Assembly: GCF_022771645.1 (NCBI RefSeq) | Contig: NZ_JALFCU010000046.1 | Span: 1-24,856, forward strand | Length of the DNA: 24,856 bases | DNA from: Selenomonas sp. | GTDB lineage: Bacteria; Bacillota; Negativicutes; Selenomonadales; Selenomonadaceae | Reading direction: 5' to 3' | Shown here: positions 1-7,551 of the stretch, piece by piece | Layout: each line of letters starts with the position of its first letter | Numbering within the stretch: the first letter of the stretch is position 1 | Made by a program: the position numbers and the translations under genes | Notes under the pieces: generated by a model | The model's input: the letters and a program-made list of their open reading frames with translations, nothing else | Told to the model about the DNA's origin: nothing | Database searches by the model: none

Positions 1-986
1 GGGCCGAGGCCGGTCTCGCGCCACTTCATCGTCTGCGCGGGCGCCATGTTGAGGTAGGCTTTTTCGAGCGATGCCTCTTGCACTTCCGTGATGCCCTGCG
101 TTTCAAGGGCACACGGGCCGCGTCCGGCGAGGTTCTCGCTGACGACGGCATAGAGGCGCTCGGACGTCGTGTTGCCGTACTGGTCTTGATATTTTTCACC
201 GCGCGCATTGACTTGCGGTGCGCCGACGCCTTGCGCGAGCGTGCCGGTCGGCGCGATCGTGTCCTTGCAGCGGAGCGCGATGAAGCGCATCTCGAAGCTC
301 GTCATTTCCGCACCCGCGCGCAGTCCCATGGCGTAGCCCGCGCCCGTGTTGAACGGCGGATACCACATCGTGTGGCGCGCCGCGCCCGGGTGGTTCGGGC
401 GGTAGAGACCCGCCGCGCCGCCCGTCGCGCAAATGACGGCGTTGGCACGAACATACACAAGAGTCTCGTCGCGCAGCGCGATGCCCCAAGCGCCGGCCGC
501 ATGGCCGTCCGTGTCCTTGAGCAGGTCGACGACGTTGACGTGTTCGAGGACATCCACGTTTTTCGCCGCATGCACGGCCTTCGCGAGAATCGGCTTGATG
601 TTCTCGCCGTTGATCTTCAGGTTGCGCCAGCCGCGCGCGGCATAGTTGCCGTCTTTGTCCTTGAGAATCACGAGGCCGAGCTGTTCGATTTCGCGCGTAA
701 CGTCGTTCAGCCCCTCGCTCATCTGCAGCAGCAGGTCTTCGCGTACGATGCCGTCCGCGTCCTTGCTGGCGTAATCGACGTAGTCCTGCGGCACATGGCC
801 GGGCGTGATGTAGGCGTTCAGGGCATTGACGCCCGCCGCGAGACAGCCGCTGCGCTTGAGGCCGGCTTTTTCGAGCACGAGGACGGAGAGGTCTGGATGC
901 TGCTTTGCGAGCATGATCGCCGCAAAACAGCCAGCCGCGCCGCCGCCGATGATCAGTACGTCAGCGTGTTTCTCGATGGTTTTCAA
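1..986 (-). CDS. aprA: Adenylylsulfate (APS) reductase alpha subunit, 3' end beyond window
   Basis: Predicted FAD subunit of APS reductase, which reduces adenylylsulfate to sulfite and AMP in the cytoplasm. The visible 328 residues open with a dinucleotide-binding fold (VLIIGGGAAGCFAA near residues 10-23), then EKAGLKRSGCLAAGVNALNA, the flavoprotein pattern of AprA rather than of fumarate reductase. Later a CATGGAAGLYRPNH stretch and a substrate-side region rich in Arg and His follow. The start is TTG at 986, chosen because GAGGTG lies six bases upstream and the N-terminal FAD motif begins directly after it; no ATG gives a full fold. It begins 10 bases after cysA and is the last gene visible in the sulfate operon; an aprB (ferredoxin-like beta subunit) would be expected next, off the left edge. 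Alternative: another member of the fumarate reductase/AprA flavoprotein family, but the sulfate transporter and sulfite reductase beside it favour AprA. Confidence 0.85.
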   Translation of the reverse strand, partial: MKTIEKHADVLIIGGGAAGCFAAIMLAKQHPDLSVLVLEKAGLKRSGCLAAGVNALNAYITPGHVPQDYVDYASKDADGIVREDLLLQMSEGLNDVTREIEQLGLVILKDKDGNYAARGWRNLKINGENIKPILAKAVHAAKNVDVLEHVNVVDLLKDTDGHAAGAWGIALRDETLVYVRANAVICATGGAAGLYRPNHPGAARHTMWYPPFNTGAGYAMGLRAGAEMTSFEMRFIALRCKDTIAPTGTLAQGVGAPQVNARGEKYQDQYGNTTSERLYAVVSENLAGRGPCALETQGITEVQEASLEKAYLNMAPAQTMKWRETGLG

Positions 987-996
987 AGATATCACC

Positions 997-2073
997 TCAG
1001 ATTACGACGGAGTTCGTCTGTTTCGCGCGGTTTTCGAGGATTTCCGTGCGGCCGCCAGCAAAGCTGTAGATGCGGTGGATGAAGACACGCGCCGTGTCGC
1101 CTTCGTGGAGTGGCGGTTTTTCGAGGCTGCGCGTGCCCTTGAGGAGCTGGCCTTTGACGTCGACATCGATTTCCGCGTTGTTGCCACGGAAATAGACGCC
1201 GCGCACCATGCCTTCTTCTGCTGCGAGCGGCATGACCATTTCGCGCTCACTCGCGCCGATCTCGAGGAATTCCGGCCGGATGATGCCTTCGTGTGCGCCA
1301 GAGGTTGTGCCGTTTTCAAAGCCCTTGAAGATCGTGTAGTCCGGCACATGGACGGCCTCGCCGATGAAGTCGGCGACGAACGGCGTGCGCGGCCGCTGGT
1401 AGATGTCGATGGGCGTGCCCGTCTGCTCGACGTGGCCGCGGTGCGTGATGATGATGTCGTCTGCGACTTCGACGGCCTCGTCCTGGTCATGCGTGACGAA
1501 GATGCTCGTGACGCCGAGCTTGTGGATCGTTTGCCTGAGCCACTGCCGCAGTTCCTTGCGCACTTTCGCGTCGATGGCCGCAAAAGGCTCGTCTAAAAGC
1601 AGCAGCTCCGGCTCTGGCGCGAGCGCTCGCGCAAACGCGACGCGTTGCCGCTGGCCGCCTGAGAGCTGCATCGGATAGCGATGGCCGAAGTCCTTGAGGC
1701 CGACGAGCTCTGTCAGTTCATCGACACGTTCTTTGATCTTCGCGCTCGGGGCTTTCTGGATCTTCAGGCCGAACGCCACATTTTCGCGCACGGTCATGTG
1801 ACGGAACAGTGCGTAGTTCTGGAACACGAAGCCGATGCCGCGCTTGCCGGCGGGTACGTCGTTGACGCGGCGGCCGCCGATGAAGATGTCGCCGCTGTCT
1901 GGTGCCTCGAGTCCCGCGATCATGCGCAGAATCGTCGTCTTGCCCGAGCCCGACGGGCCGAGCAGGCCGATGAGGCGGCCTTTTTCGATGGCAAACGACA
2001 CATCACTGCTCGCTTGGAACGAGCCGAAGGTTTTGTTGATATGGTCGAGCTGGACCTCGATGTTATTCGGCAT
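997..2073 (-). CDS. cysA: Sulfate/thiosulfate ABC transporter ATP-binding protein CysA
   Basis: Cytoplasmic ATPase that powers sulfate import through CysT/CysW. The 358-residue protein has Walker A GPSGSGKTT at 39-47, Q-loop in VFQNYALF near 83-90, signature LSGGQ at 137-141, Walker B LLLLDEP at 157-163 and the switch His in FVTHDQDEA. A C-terminal extension of about 120 residues matches the regulatory TOBE-like region of CysA. The frame stays open upstream, but the start at 2073 is set by an AAGGGGG Shine-Dalgarno sequence just before it and by the family N-terminus. It overlaps the end of cysW by 11 bases, so translation is probably coupled. The substrate call rests on the neighbouring sulfate-binding protein and APS reductase; the ATPase alone could equally serve molybdate or thiosulfate. 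Confidence 0.93.
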   Translation of the reverse strand: MPNNIEVQLDHINKTFGSFQASSDVSFAIEKGRLIGLLGPSGSGKTTILRMIAGLEAPDSGDIFIGGRRVNDVPAGKRGIGFVFQNYALFRHMTVRENVAFGLKIQKAPSAKIKERVDELTELVGLKDFGHRYPMQLSGGQRQRVAFARALAPEPELLLLDEPFAAIDAKVRKELRQWLRQTIHKLGVTSIFVTHDQDEAVEVADDIIITHRGHVEQTGTPIDIYQRPRTPFVADFIGEAVHVPDYTIFKGFENGTTSGAHEGIIRPEFLEIGASEREMVMPLAAEEGMVRGVYFRGNNAEIDVDVKGQLLKGTRSLEKPPLHEGDTARVFIHRIYSFAGGRTEILENRAKQTNSVVI

Positions 2074-2887
2074 GGGTGAGCCCCCTTTTCGCGCGCCACT
2101 CGACGAGGTTCCTGAGGACGAGGATGACGACGGCCAGCAGCACGAGGATGGATGCGACGGCGAATGCCGCCGTGAAATTGTATTCGTTGTAAAGAATCTC
2201 GATGTGTAAAGGCAGCGTGTTCGTCTTGCCACGGATATGGCCGGAGACGACAGACACGGCACCAAATTCGCCCATGGCGCGCGCCGTGCAGAGGATGACG
2301 CCATAGACAAGCGCCCACTTGATGTTCGGCAGCGTGACATGGCGGAAGATCTGCAAGCCATTTGCGCCAAATGTCGCAGCGGCTTCCTCTTCGTCGCGGC
2401 CTTGCGCCTCCATGACGGGCACGAGCTCGCGCGTGATGAACGGGAATGTCACGAAAATTGTCGCGAGGATGATGCCCGGCACGGCAAAGACGATCGCGAT
2501 GTGCTCGGCGCGCAGGAACGGATAAAGAGGGCTCATGCGGCCAAACAGCATGACGAAGAACAGGCCGGCGACGACGGGCGAGATCGCAAATGGCAGGTCG
2601 ATGAACGAGCCGATCAGCGATTTGCCGTGGAAATCATATTTCGTCAGCAGCCACGCCGAGGCGAGACCGAACGCCGTGTTGAGCGCGACGGCCAGCACGG
2701 TCGCTTCGAGCGTCAGAGAAAGCGCCTTGACGGCAAATGGTTCCGTGATGGCCTCTTGATACGCCTGCCAGCCTTTCGCCAGTGCCTCGCTCGCGACGAG
2801 CACGAGCGGCAGCACGAGCATGACGAGCAGGAACAGCGCCGCGAGCGCGATGAGCGCCCAGGCGAGCACGCCTTTTTTCTTTTGCAT
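2063..2887 (-). CDS. cysW: Sulfate ABC transporter permease CysW
   Basis: Second membrane subunit of the sulfate importer, 274 residues. The N-terminus (MQKKKGVLAWALIALAALF) is a positively charged start followed by a membrane span; about six hydrophobic segments follow. The cytoplasmic coupling loop reads EAQGRDEEEAAATFGANGLQIF, the EAA motif of binding-protein-dependent permeases, and TARAMGEFGAVSVVSGHIRGKTNTLPL is typical of CysW. The start at 2887 follows GGGGGTGTGATGG, so the ribosome site lies across the cysT stop; only three bases separate the two genes. It forms the heteromeric channel with CysT and is energised by CysA. Confidence 0.93.
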   Translation of the reverse strand: MQKKKGVLAWALIALAALFLLVMLVLPLVLVASEALAKGWQAYQEAITEPFAVKALSLTLEATVLAVALNTAFGLASAWLLTKYDFHGKSLIGSFIDLPFAISPVVAGLFFVMLFGRMSPLYPFLRAEHIAIVFAVPGIILATIFVTFPFITRELVPVMEAQGRDEEEAAATFGANGLQIFRHVTLPNIKWALVYGVILCTARAMGEFGAVSVVSGHIRGKTNTLPLHIEILYNEYNFTAAFAVASILVLLAVVILVLRNLVEWRAKRGLTHAE

Positions 2888-2890
2888 CCA

Positions 2891-3715
2891 TCACACCCCC
2901 TGCCGATGCATGCGCAGTCGCTGATAGCCATTCAAGATGAGCAAGATGGCAAATGACAGCGCCATCATGACGATCGCAATCGCCGCGGCCGCCTGATAGT
3001 CAAATTGTTCGAGCTTTGCCATGATGAGGAGCGGCGCGATTTCCGTCTCATATGGCAGGTTGCCCGCGATGAAGACGACGCTGCCATACTCGCCGATGCC
3101 GCGCGCAAACGCGAGCGCGAAGCCGGTGAGAAGCGGCGATACGAGCTCGGGAAAAATCACGCGGCAGAATGTCTGCCATGGCGATGCGCCAAACATCGTC
3201 GCCGCTTCCTCGAGGCTCGGGTCGAGGTCGCGTAGCACAGGCTGCACGCTGCGCGCGACGAATGGGATGCCGACGAAGATCAGCGCAATCGTGATGCCGA
3301 GCCATGAGAACGCCGATGGGATGCCCGCCGCATAGAAGAACTGGCCAAGCCAGCCATTCTCCGCATAGAGCGTCGTCAGCGCGATGCCCGCGACGGCTGT
3401 CGGCAGTGCGAATGGCAGGTCGATGAGGCCGTCGAGCACGCGCTTGCCCGGGAAGTCGTAACGCACGAGCACCCAGGCGAGCACGAGCCCGAACATCGCA
3501 TTGACGAGCGCCGCTGCCAGCGACGTGGCGAAGCTGACTTCATACGCATGAAACACGCGCACGTCCGTCACGACGCCCCAAAATTTCTCGATGCCCATGC
3601 CGCTGGAATACAGCAGGAACGCCGCGAGCGGCAAGAGGAGGATGAGCGAGAGGTAAAAGAACGTGATGCCGAACGTGAAGCGGAAGCCCGGGATTACATG
3701 GTTCGTTAATCGCAT
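2891..3715 (-). CDS. cysT: Sulfate ABC transporter permease CysT (CysU)
   Basis: First membrane subunit of the sulfate importer, 274 residues with about six membrane spans. The EAA-type loop is LRDLDPSLEEAATMFGASPW, and FARGIGEYGSVVFIAGNLP with ETEIAPLLI is the CysT hallmark. An in-frame ATG-like codon exists 26 codons upstream, but the start at 3715 (MRLTNHVIPGF) is preferred: AGAGG sits eight bases before it and the upstream residues are charged and unlike the family. The 120-base gap between it and the binding-protein gene is filled by palindromic repeat copy A, so the transporter is still likely one transcript. Confidence 0.93.
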   Translation of the reverse strand: MRLTNHVIPGFRFTFGITFFYLSLILLLPLAAFLLYSSGMGIEKFWGVVTDVRVFHAYEVSFATSLAAALVNAMFGLVLAWVLVRYDFPGKRVLDGLIDLPFALPTAVAGIALTTLYAENGWLGQFFYAAGIPSAFSWLGITIALIFVGIPFVARSVQPVLRDLDPSLEEAATMFGASPWQTFCRVIFPELVSPLLTGFALAFARGIGEYGSVVFIAGNLPYETEIAPLLIMAKLEQFDYQAAAAIAIVMMALSFAILLILNGYQRLRMHRQGV

Positions 3716-3735
3716 CGAATCGCCTCTTTCTCTAT

Positions 3736-3836
3736 CGCACCCGCGGAAGTAACGACGTACTGATTGATACGTTCTACAAGGGACTCCCTCCACCGCTTCG
3801 CGGTCCCCCTCCCTCTGAGAGGGAGGCTGGTGGGGT
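3736..3836 (-). repeat. Composite palindromic intergenic repeat, copy A
   Basis: Two hairpins lie side by side: CCTCCCTC-TGA-GAGGGAGG at 3808-3826 and ACCGC-TTC-GCGGT at 3792-3804. About 22 bases beyond the outer edge of the second is a conserved tail (3736-3760) that on the minus strand contains ACGTCGTTACTTCCGCGGGTGCG, related to the tails of copies B and C. It separates the sulfate-binding protein gene from cysT. There is no T-tract, so it does not look like a terminator. The form is that of a REP or MITE-like element. The same hairpin pair recurs at 5010-5075, 6200-6264, 14545-14600 and 15483-15540. Confidence 0.75.
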
Positions 3837-4876
3837 TAGTGTTTTTCATAAATCTGATCGAACGTCCCGCCATCAGCGAAATGTTCCTTCTGCGCTTTCT
3901 GCCAGCCGCCGAACGCGTCGTCAATCGTCACGAGCGTGAGGGCGGGGAAGACGTTTTTGTACTTCGCAGCGACTTCTTCGTCACGCGGGCGGTAGAAATT
4001 CTTCGCGGCGATTTCCTGGCCCTCTTTCGAGTAGAGGTAATTGATGTACGCCTCGGCGACTTTGCGCGTGCCTTTCTGGTCGACGACTTCGTCGACGACG
4101 GCGACGGACGGCTCGGCGAGGATGCTCAGCGACGGTACGACGATCTCGTACTTGTCCGGCGCTTCCTGCACGGAGAGCAGCGCTTCGTTCTCCCACGCGA
4201 TCAGCACGTCGCCCTGGCCGCGCTGGACGAACGATGTCGTCGCGCCGCGCGCACCGGAGTCGAGGGCGACGACGTTCTGGAACAGCTTCTTGATGAAGCC
4301 TTTGATTTGTCCCTCGTCACCATTGAATTTTTTCTCCGCATATGCCCACGCGCCGAGGTAGTTCCAGCGCGCGCCGCCGGATGTCTTCGGGTTCGGCGTC
4401 ACGACTTCGATGCCGTCGCGGACGAGATCGTCCCAGTCGTGGATGTTCTTCGGATTGCCCTTGCGCACGAGGAAGACGATCGTCGACGTGTAAGGCGCGG
4501 AGTTGTTCGGGGACTTCTTGATCCAATCCTTGTCGATGAGGCCCGTCGCTGCGATTTCGTCCACGTCATACGCGAGCGCGAGCGTCACGACATCAGCTTC
4601 GAGGCCTTCGCGCACGGAGCGCGCCTGCTTGCCCGAGCCGCCATGCGACTGCGTGAAGTTCACATGCTCGCCGGTCTCGTCCGTCCACTTCTTCGAGAAG
4701 CTTTCGTTGAATGCTTGATACAGCTCGCGCGTCGGGTCGTACGAGACGTTGAGGAACGTCTGCCCGTCCGCGCTGCCCGAGGACGACGCCTGCGGATCGC
4801 TGCCGCCGCAGCCCGCGAGCACCCCTGTCATCATCAAAAGACCCGCCGCTGCAGCCAGCCATTTCTTCGCTTTCAT
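3836..4876 (-). CDS. sbp: Sulfate ABC transporter substrate-binding lipoprotein
   Basis: Extracytoplasmic sulfate-binding protein, 346 residues. The signal peptide MKAKKWLAAAAGLLMMTG ends in the lipobox LAGC with the lipidated Cys at position 23, followed by a Ser/Gly linker. The mature part has the family patterns NVSYDPTRELYQAFNESF, TQSHGGSGKQARSV (the sulfate-binding loop), NPKTSGGARWNYLGAWAYA and FYRPRDEEVAAKY. The start at 4876 follows AAAAGGAGTG seven bases upstream. It feeds CysT/CysW/CysA encoded next. A lipid anchor in place of a free periplasmic protein agrees with a Firmicute-type host. A molybdate or phosphate role is unlikely given the SGGSGK-type loop and the context. Confidence 0.94.
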   Translation of the reverse strand: MKAKKWLAAAAGLLMMTGVLAGCGGSDPQASSSGSADGQTFLNVSYDPTRELYQAFNESFSKKWTDETGEHVNFTQSHGGSGKQARSVREGLEADVVTLALAYDVDEIAATGLIDKDWIKKSPNNSAPYTSTIVFLVRKGNPKNIHDWDDLVRDGIEVVTPNPKTSGGARWNYLGAWAYAEKKFNGDEGQIKGFIKKLFQNVVALDSGARGATTSFVQRGQGDVLIAWENEALLSVQEAPDKYEIVVPSLSILAEPSVAVVDEVVDQKGTRKVAEAYINYLYSKEGQEIAAKNFYRPRDEEVAAKYKNVFPALTLVTIDDAFGGWQKAQKEHFADGGTFDQIYEKH

Positions 4877-4958
4877 GTTTGTTCACTCCTTTTAAATACA
4901 TATATGTTTGCTTTTTCAATAGGCGCAAAACGCTCACGACCACAACACGTTTGGGGCG

Positions 4959-5075
4959 TGCGCGCACCGGCGATTTGTTACAACGTGTGTATTGTTATGA
5001 AGTGCAAGCGACTCCCACCTGGCGCTGCGCTACGCTCCGCGCCTGTCCTCCCTCTGAGAGGGAGGCTAGGGGGGA
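4959..5075 (-). repeat. Composite palindromic intergenic repeat, copy B
   Basis: The strong hairpin CCTCCCTC-TGA-GAGGGAGG lies at 5047-5065. The second hairpin has diverged to GC-rich arms around 5021-5043, though the outer ACTCCCACC edge is kept. After a 23-base spacer comes a 28-base tail (4959-4986) that matches the tail of copy C at 25 of 28 positions when read on the minus strand. The block begins directly at the stop codon of the TusA-like gene. It lies in opposite orientation to copy C, and the two bracket the TusA-like and sulfite reductase genes. Confidence 0.72.
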
Positions 5076-5318
5076 TTATAGCCCGCCTTTTTCCACGACG
5101 AGGTCCCACGTGCCATCGTCGTTCTTGTCGACGGACAGCACCTTGTGTCCTTCGTCCTTCAGACTGCGCGGCACGTTCTGGATCGGCTCGCCGTCATTGA
5201 GATGGACGCCGAGCCGCTGGCCGTCCTCGAGGTCTTCGAGGGCGACTTTGACCTTGACGAACGTGATCGGGCAGACAACATCGGTGATGTCGATGGTTTC
5301 ATCCACGGTTGCACTCAT
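5076..5318 (-). CDS. TusA/SirA-family sulfur-transfer protein
   Basis: Small cytoplasmic protein of 80 residues of the TusA fold. The active Cys is Cys16 in DVVCPITFVKVK, with the CPxxxxK spacing of the family although the second Pro of CPxP is Thr. The C-terminal half (DGQRLGVHLNDGEPIQNVPRSL) fits the remaining beta-alpha units. Its start codon overlaps the stop of the sulfite reductase gene (ATGA), so the two are co-translated; GGAGG lies eight bases upstream. Family members pass persulfide sulfur between enzymes, so a role in carrying sulfur from the reductase to later steps is reasonable. That partner assignment is inference from the gene order. Confidence 0.85.
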   Translation of the reverse strand: MSATVDETIDITDVVCPITFVKVKVALEDLEDGQRLGVHLNDGEPIQNVPRSLKDEGHKVLSVDKNDDGTWDLVVEKGGL

Positions 5319-6175
5319 AACACAGCCTCCACAGTTTTTTGGAATTTGTCCCAGCCGACGCGGTCGAGGCAGTTTGCGAAGCGCTCGCTCGGCTTCGCGT
5401 GCTCCTCGAAGAATTTCAGTGTCACGTCGACGATTTCATACAGTTTCTCTTCTTCGAATACGATCGGCAGGAAATGACGGCCGATGGCGATGCGGTTGCC
5501 GTAAAGGCCGCCGAACGAGATAACGAAGCCATGGTCGCCCGTCCACGCGTCCGTCGGGCAGCTCTTGATGCACTTGCCGCAGTAGACGCATTTCGCCTTG
5601 TCGAACGTGACCGTCTGCGCCGCCTTGTCGACTGTGATGGCCTGTTCCGGACAGACGGCGCCGCAGACGCCGCAGTAGATACACGCATCGCTCGTCCAGC
5701 GAGGCAGCACGCCGCCCTTGATGCCCATGTCGTTTTCCTCGGCCTTCAGGCAGTTGTTGTGGCAGCCCGTGAAGCCGAATTTGAACTTGTGCGGGAGTTC
5801 CTTGCCGCCGTAACGTTTGTCGAATTCGTTTGCGAGCTTCACCGTGTCGATGAGGCCGGACGGGCACGTCGCCGCGCCCTGGCAGGCCGTGATCGTGCGG
5901 ACGCGCGGCCCGCAGACGCCGACGGAGACGCCACCGGCGGCGAGCGCCGCTTTCACATCGTCGATGTCCTGCAATTTGATGTAGGGGATCTCGATGCCCT
6001 GGCGGCTCGTCAGATGCACATAGCCCTTGCCAAATTTTTCAGCAACGTGCTGCACCGTGCCGAGCTGCGCCGCCGTGAAATGGCCGCCGACGGACTTCAA
6101 ACGCATGGCGAAACAATCTTTCTGTTTCTGCCGCATGAAGCCGCCTTTCTTGAGTTCCTTGTAATCTACTGCCAT
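5315..6175 (-). CDS. Small siroheme/[4Fe-4S] sulfite reductase with fused ferredoxin domain
   Basis: Predicted to reduce sulfite to sulfide. The 286-residue protein resembles AsrC and other short dissimilatory-like sulfite reductases. The siroheme-cluster ligands are Cys98 and Cys104 (CQGAATC) and Cys138 and Cys142 (CHNNC). Two ferredoxin clusters follow: Cys165/168/171/175 (CIYCGVCGAVCP) and Cys196/199/202/206 (CVYCGKCIKSCP). The N-terminus has only one ferrite-type half (KKGGFMRQKQK, HLTSRQGIEIPYI), so the enzyme is about half the length of CysI. AGGAGGAG upstream fixes the start at 6175. It probably draws electrons directly from ferredoxin through its own clusters, with no CysJ-like subunit visible here. 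A nitrite reductase role is possible by family, but the sulfate genes around it make sulfite far more likely. Confidence 0.88.
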   Translation of the reverse strand: MAVDYKELKKGGFMRQKQKDCFAMRLKSVGGHFTAAQLGTVQHVAEKFGKGYVHLTSRQGIEIPYIKLQDIDDVKAALAAGGVSVGVCGPRVRTITACQGAATCPSGLIDTVKLANEFDKRYGGKELPHKFKFGFTGCHNNCLKAEENDMGIKGGVLPRWTSDACIYCGVCGAVCPEQAITVDKAAQTVTFDKAKCVYCGKCIKSCPTDAWTGDHGFVISFGGLYGNRIAIGRHFLPIVFEEEKLYEIVDVTLKFFEEHAKPSERFANCLDRVGWDKFQKTVEAVL

Positions 6176-6199
6176 CGTGCTCTCCTCCTATTTTCTGCA

Positions 6200-6297
6200 G
6201 CCTTCCCCTCAGGGGAAGGGGGACCGCGTTAGCGGTGGAAAGGGTCCCCTGCAGGGCAGGGGAGTTTGTACGTTGTAACACTTCGCGGGTGCGCGCA
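6200..6297 (+). repeat. Composite palindromic intergenic repeat, copy C
   Basis: Hairpin CCTTCCCC-TCA-GGGGAAGG at 6201-6219 and hairpin ACCGC-GTTA-GCGGT at 6223-6236 are followed by GTCCCCTGCAGGGCAGGGGA and then the 28-base tail at 6270-6297. The tail starts with ACGTTGTAACA and ends with GGTGCGCGCA, as in copy B on the other strand. It fills most of the gap between the sulfite reductase and the JAMM protease genes. The arms differ in sequence from copy A but keep pairing, which suggests the structure is under selection or is inherited from a related subfamily. Confidence 0.72.
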
Positions 6298-6306
6298 TGT
6301 CCTCAC

Positions 6307-6720
6307 TTAATGAATGCGTAAATCCTCTTTCGTAACTTTTTTTTCTTTATCGACGTGGAAACTGTTCAGCACCGGCTCGCCGCCCGCGAGCGAAAGGATG
6401 AAATAGCTCGCCGTGCTGTCGAACGCGAGTCGCTTGTCTTCTTCGCTCGGCCGCGACGGCGTTGCGGGGTGGCTGTGCCAGTTGCCGAGCAGCTGCCAGC
6501 CTTGCGCGCGCAATTCTTTCACCACCGCGAACTGTTCCTGCGGGTCGAGCGAGAAATGCTCGGGGCTGTGGTCGGTGTTCGTGAGGAAAAACACGCGCTC
6601 GACGTGTTTTTCCCCGCCGTCAATCGTGCCGCCGAGGAGGCCGCAGTCCTCGACGGGCGCGACGCTTTTCGCGTGGCGCACCATTTCTACATAATCCGCG
6701 AGTTTCAGATGAATGATCAT
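6307..6720 (-). CDS. JAMM/M67-family metallopeptidase (HcyD/Mec-like, sulfur-carrier processing)
   Basis: Zinc peptidase of the MPN+ (JAB1) fold, 137 residues from the chosen start. The whole JAMM signature is visible: Glu24 in VEDCGLLGG, then His82-Ser-His84-Pro, seven residues, Ser92, two residues, Asp95 (WHSHPATPSRPSEED). Prokaryotic members of this group trim the C-terminus of ubiquitin-like sulfur carriers or free products from them; HcyD of Wolinella removes a terminal Ala from HcyS and later releases homocysteine. Here the gene lies six codons or fewer after the ThiF-like gene, with the ThiS-like carrier next upstream, which matches that set. An ATG at 6726 is possible, but AAGGAG lies only two bases before it and eight before 6720. 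Confidence 0.87.
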   Translation of the reverse strand: MIIHLKLADYVEMVRHAKSVAPVEDCGLLGGTIDGGEKHVERVFFLTNTDHSPEHFSLDPQEQFAVVKELRAQGWQLLGNWHSHPATPSRPSEEDKRLAFDSTASYFILSLAGGEPVLNSFHVDKEKKVTKEDLRIH

Positions 6721-6732
6721 CGGCATCGCTCC

Positions 6733-7551
6733 TTAATGATTGCGCAAATCGCAGGCTGGCTGCTCGTAGTCGACGAGCTCCGTGATCGTCGGATGGTCGC
6801 CGCAGACAGCGCAGTGCGGATTGCGTGGAATCTTGACTTTGCGGAACGTCATTTTGAGCGCGTCAAACGTCAGGAGATAGCCGTTCAAGAGGTCTCCGAT
6901 GCCAAGCAAATATTTCAGCGCCTCCGTTGCCTGCAGCGTGCCGATGACGCCGCCCATCACGCCGAGCACGCCGGCCTGCCGGCACGTCGGCACGGCGTCT
7001 TTCGGCGGCATCGACGGGAACACGCAGCGGTAGCACGGCCCCGCATCCGGCACGTACGTCATGAGCTGTCCCTGGAAACGGATGATGCCCGCATGAACGA
7101 ACGGCTTCTGCTCGAACACGCACGCATCATTGATGAGGAACTTCGCAGGGAAGTTGTCCGTGCCGTCGATGATGAAGTCGTAATCCTGATCGCGGATGAT
7201 GTCGCGGATGTTCGCCGACGTCACGAGCTCATTGTACGTATGCACGGTGACGTCGGGATTCATCGCGGCGATCGTCTCTTGGCCCGACACGACTTTCGCC
7301 TTGCCGACGTCCGGCGTCTGATGGATGATCTGGCGTTGGAGGTTCGAGAGGTCGACGACGTCGAAGTCGACGAGGCCGATTGTGCCGACGCCGGCCGCCG
7401 CAAGATACATCGCCGCTGGCGCGCCGAGTCCGCCCGTGCCGATGACGAGCACTTTGCCATTCAGCAGCTTTTCCTGTCCCTTGCCGCCGACCTGCTTCAA
7501 GATGATGTGACGCGAATAGCGTTCGAGCTGTTCGTTTGTGAGATGACTCAT
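6733..7551 (-). CDS. ThiF/MoeB-like adenylyltransferase (HcyF-like) for sulfur carrier
   Basis: E1-like enzyme of 272 residues that would adenylate the C-terminal Gly of the neighbouring ThiS-like carrier. ATP-binding features are GTGGLG at 38-43, DFDVVDLSNLQRQ at 62-74 with the conserved Arg, and IIDGTDNF at 127-134. Zinc is likely held by Cys173/Cys176 (CYRC) and Cys247/Cys250 (CAVC). Cys190 in PTCRQAGVLG is at the place of the MoeB/ThiF catalytic Cys region. There is no rhodanese domain, so it is not the MOCS3 type. Its ATG overlaps the carrier stop codon (ATGA). No thiamine or molybdopterin genes are in view, so the sulfate-linked HcyF role is favoured, though a ThiF or MoeB function cannot be excluded. 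Confidence 0.88.
   Translation of the reverse strand: MSHLTNEQLERYSRHIILKQVGGKGQEKLLNGKVLVIGTGGLGAPAAMYLAAAGVGTIGLVDFDVVDLSNLQRQIIHQTPDVGKAKVVSGQETIAAMNPDVTVHTYNELVTSANIRDIIRDQDYDFIIDGTDNFPAKFLINDACVFEQKPFVHAGIIRFQGQLMTYVPDAGPCYRCVFPSMPPKDAVPTCRQAGVLGVMGGVIGTLQATEALKYLLGIGDLLNGYLLTFDALKMTFRKVKIPRNPHCAVCGDHPTITELVDYEQPACDLRNH

Noticed and set aside
78..1082. Long plus-strand open frame of about 334 codons opposite aprA
   Set aside because: It is antisense to a clear AprA protein, is very rich in Arg, Ala and His, has no ribosome site, and is of the kind expected opposite high-GC genes.
2074..2370. N-terminal extension of CysA by 99 residues
   Set aside because: The extra part overlaps cysW in another frame and is Ser/Arg-rich; the Shine-Dalgarno site and family alignment place the start at 2073.
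3764..5200. Plus-strand open frame of about 478 codons opposite the sulfate-binding protein gene
   Set aside because: It spans two palindromic repeats and an intergenic region and has composition typical of antisense frames; the minus-strand lipoprotein is unmistakable.
3736..6297. CRISPR-like array from the repeated motifs
   Set aside because: Copies are palindromic, unequal in spacing, lie between genes in both orientations and have no regular spacers.
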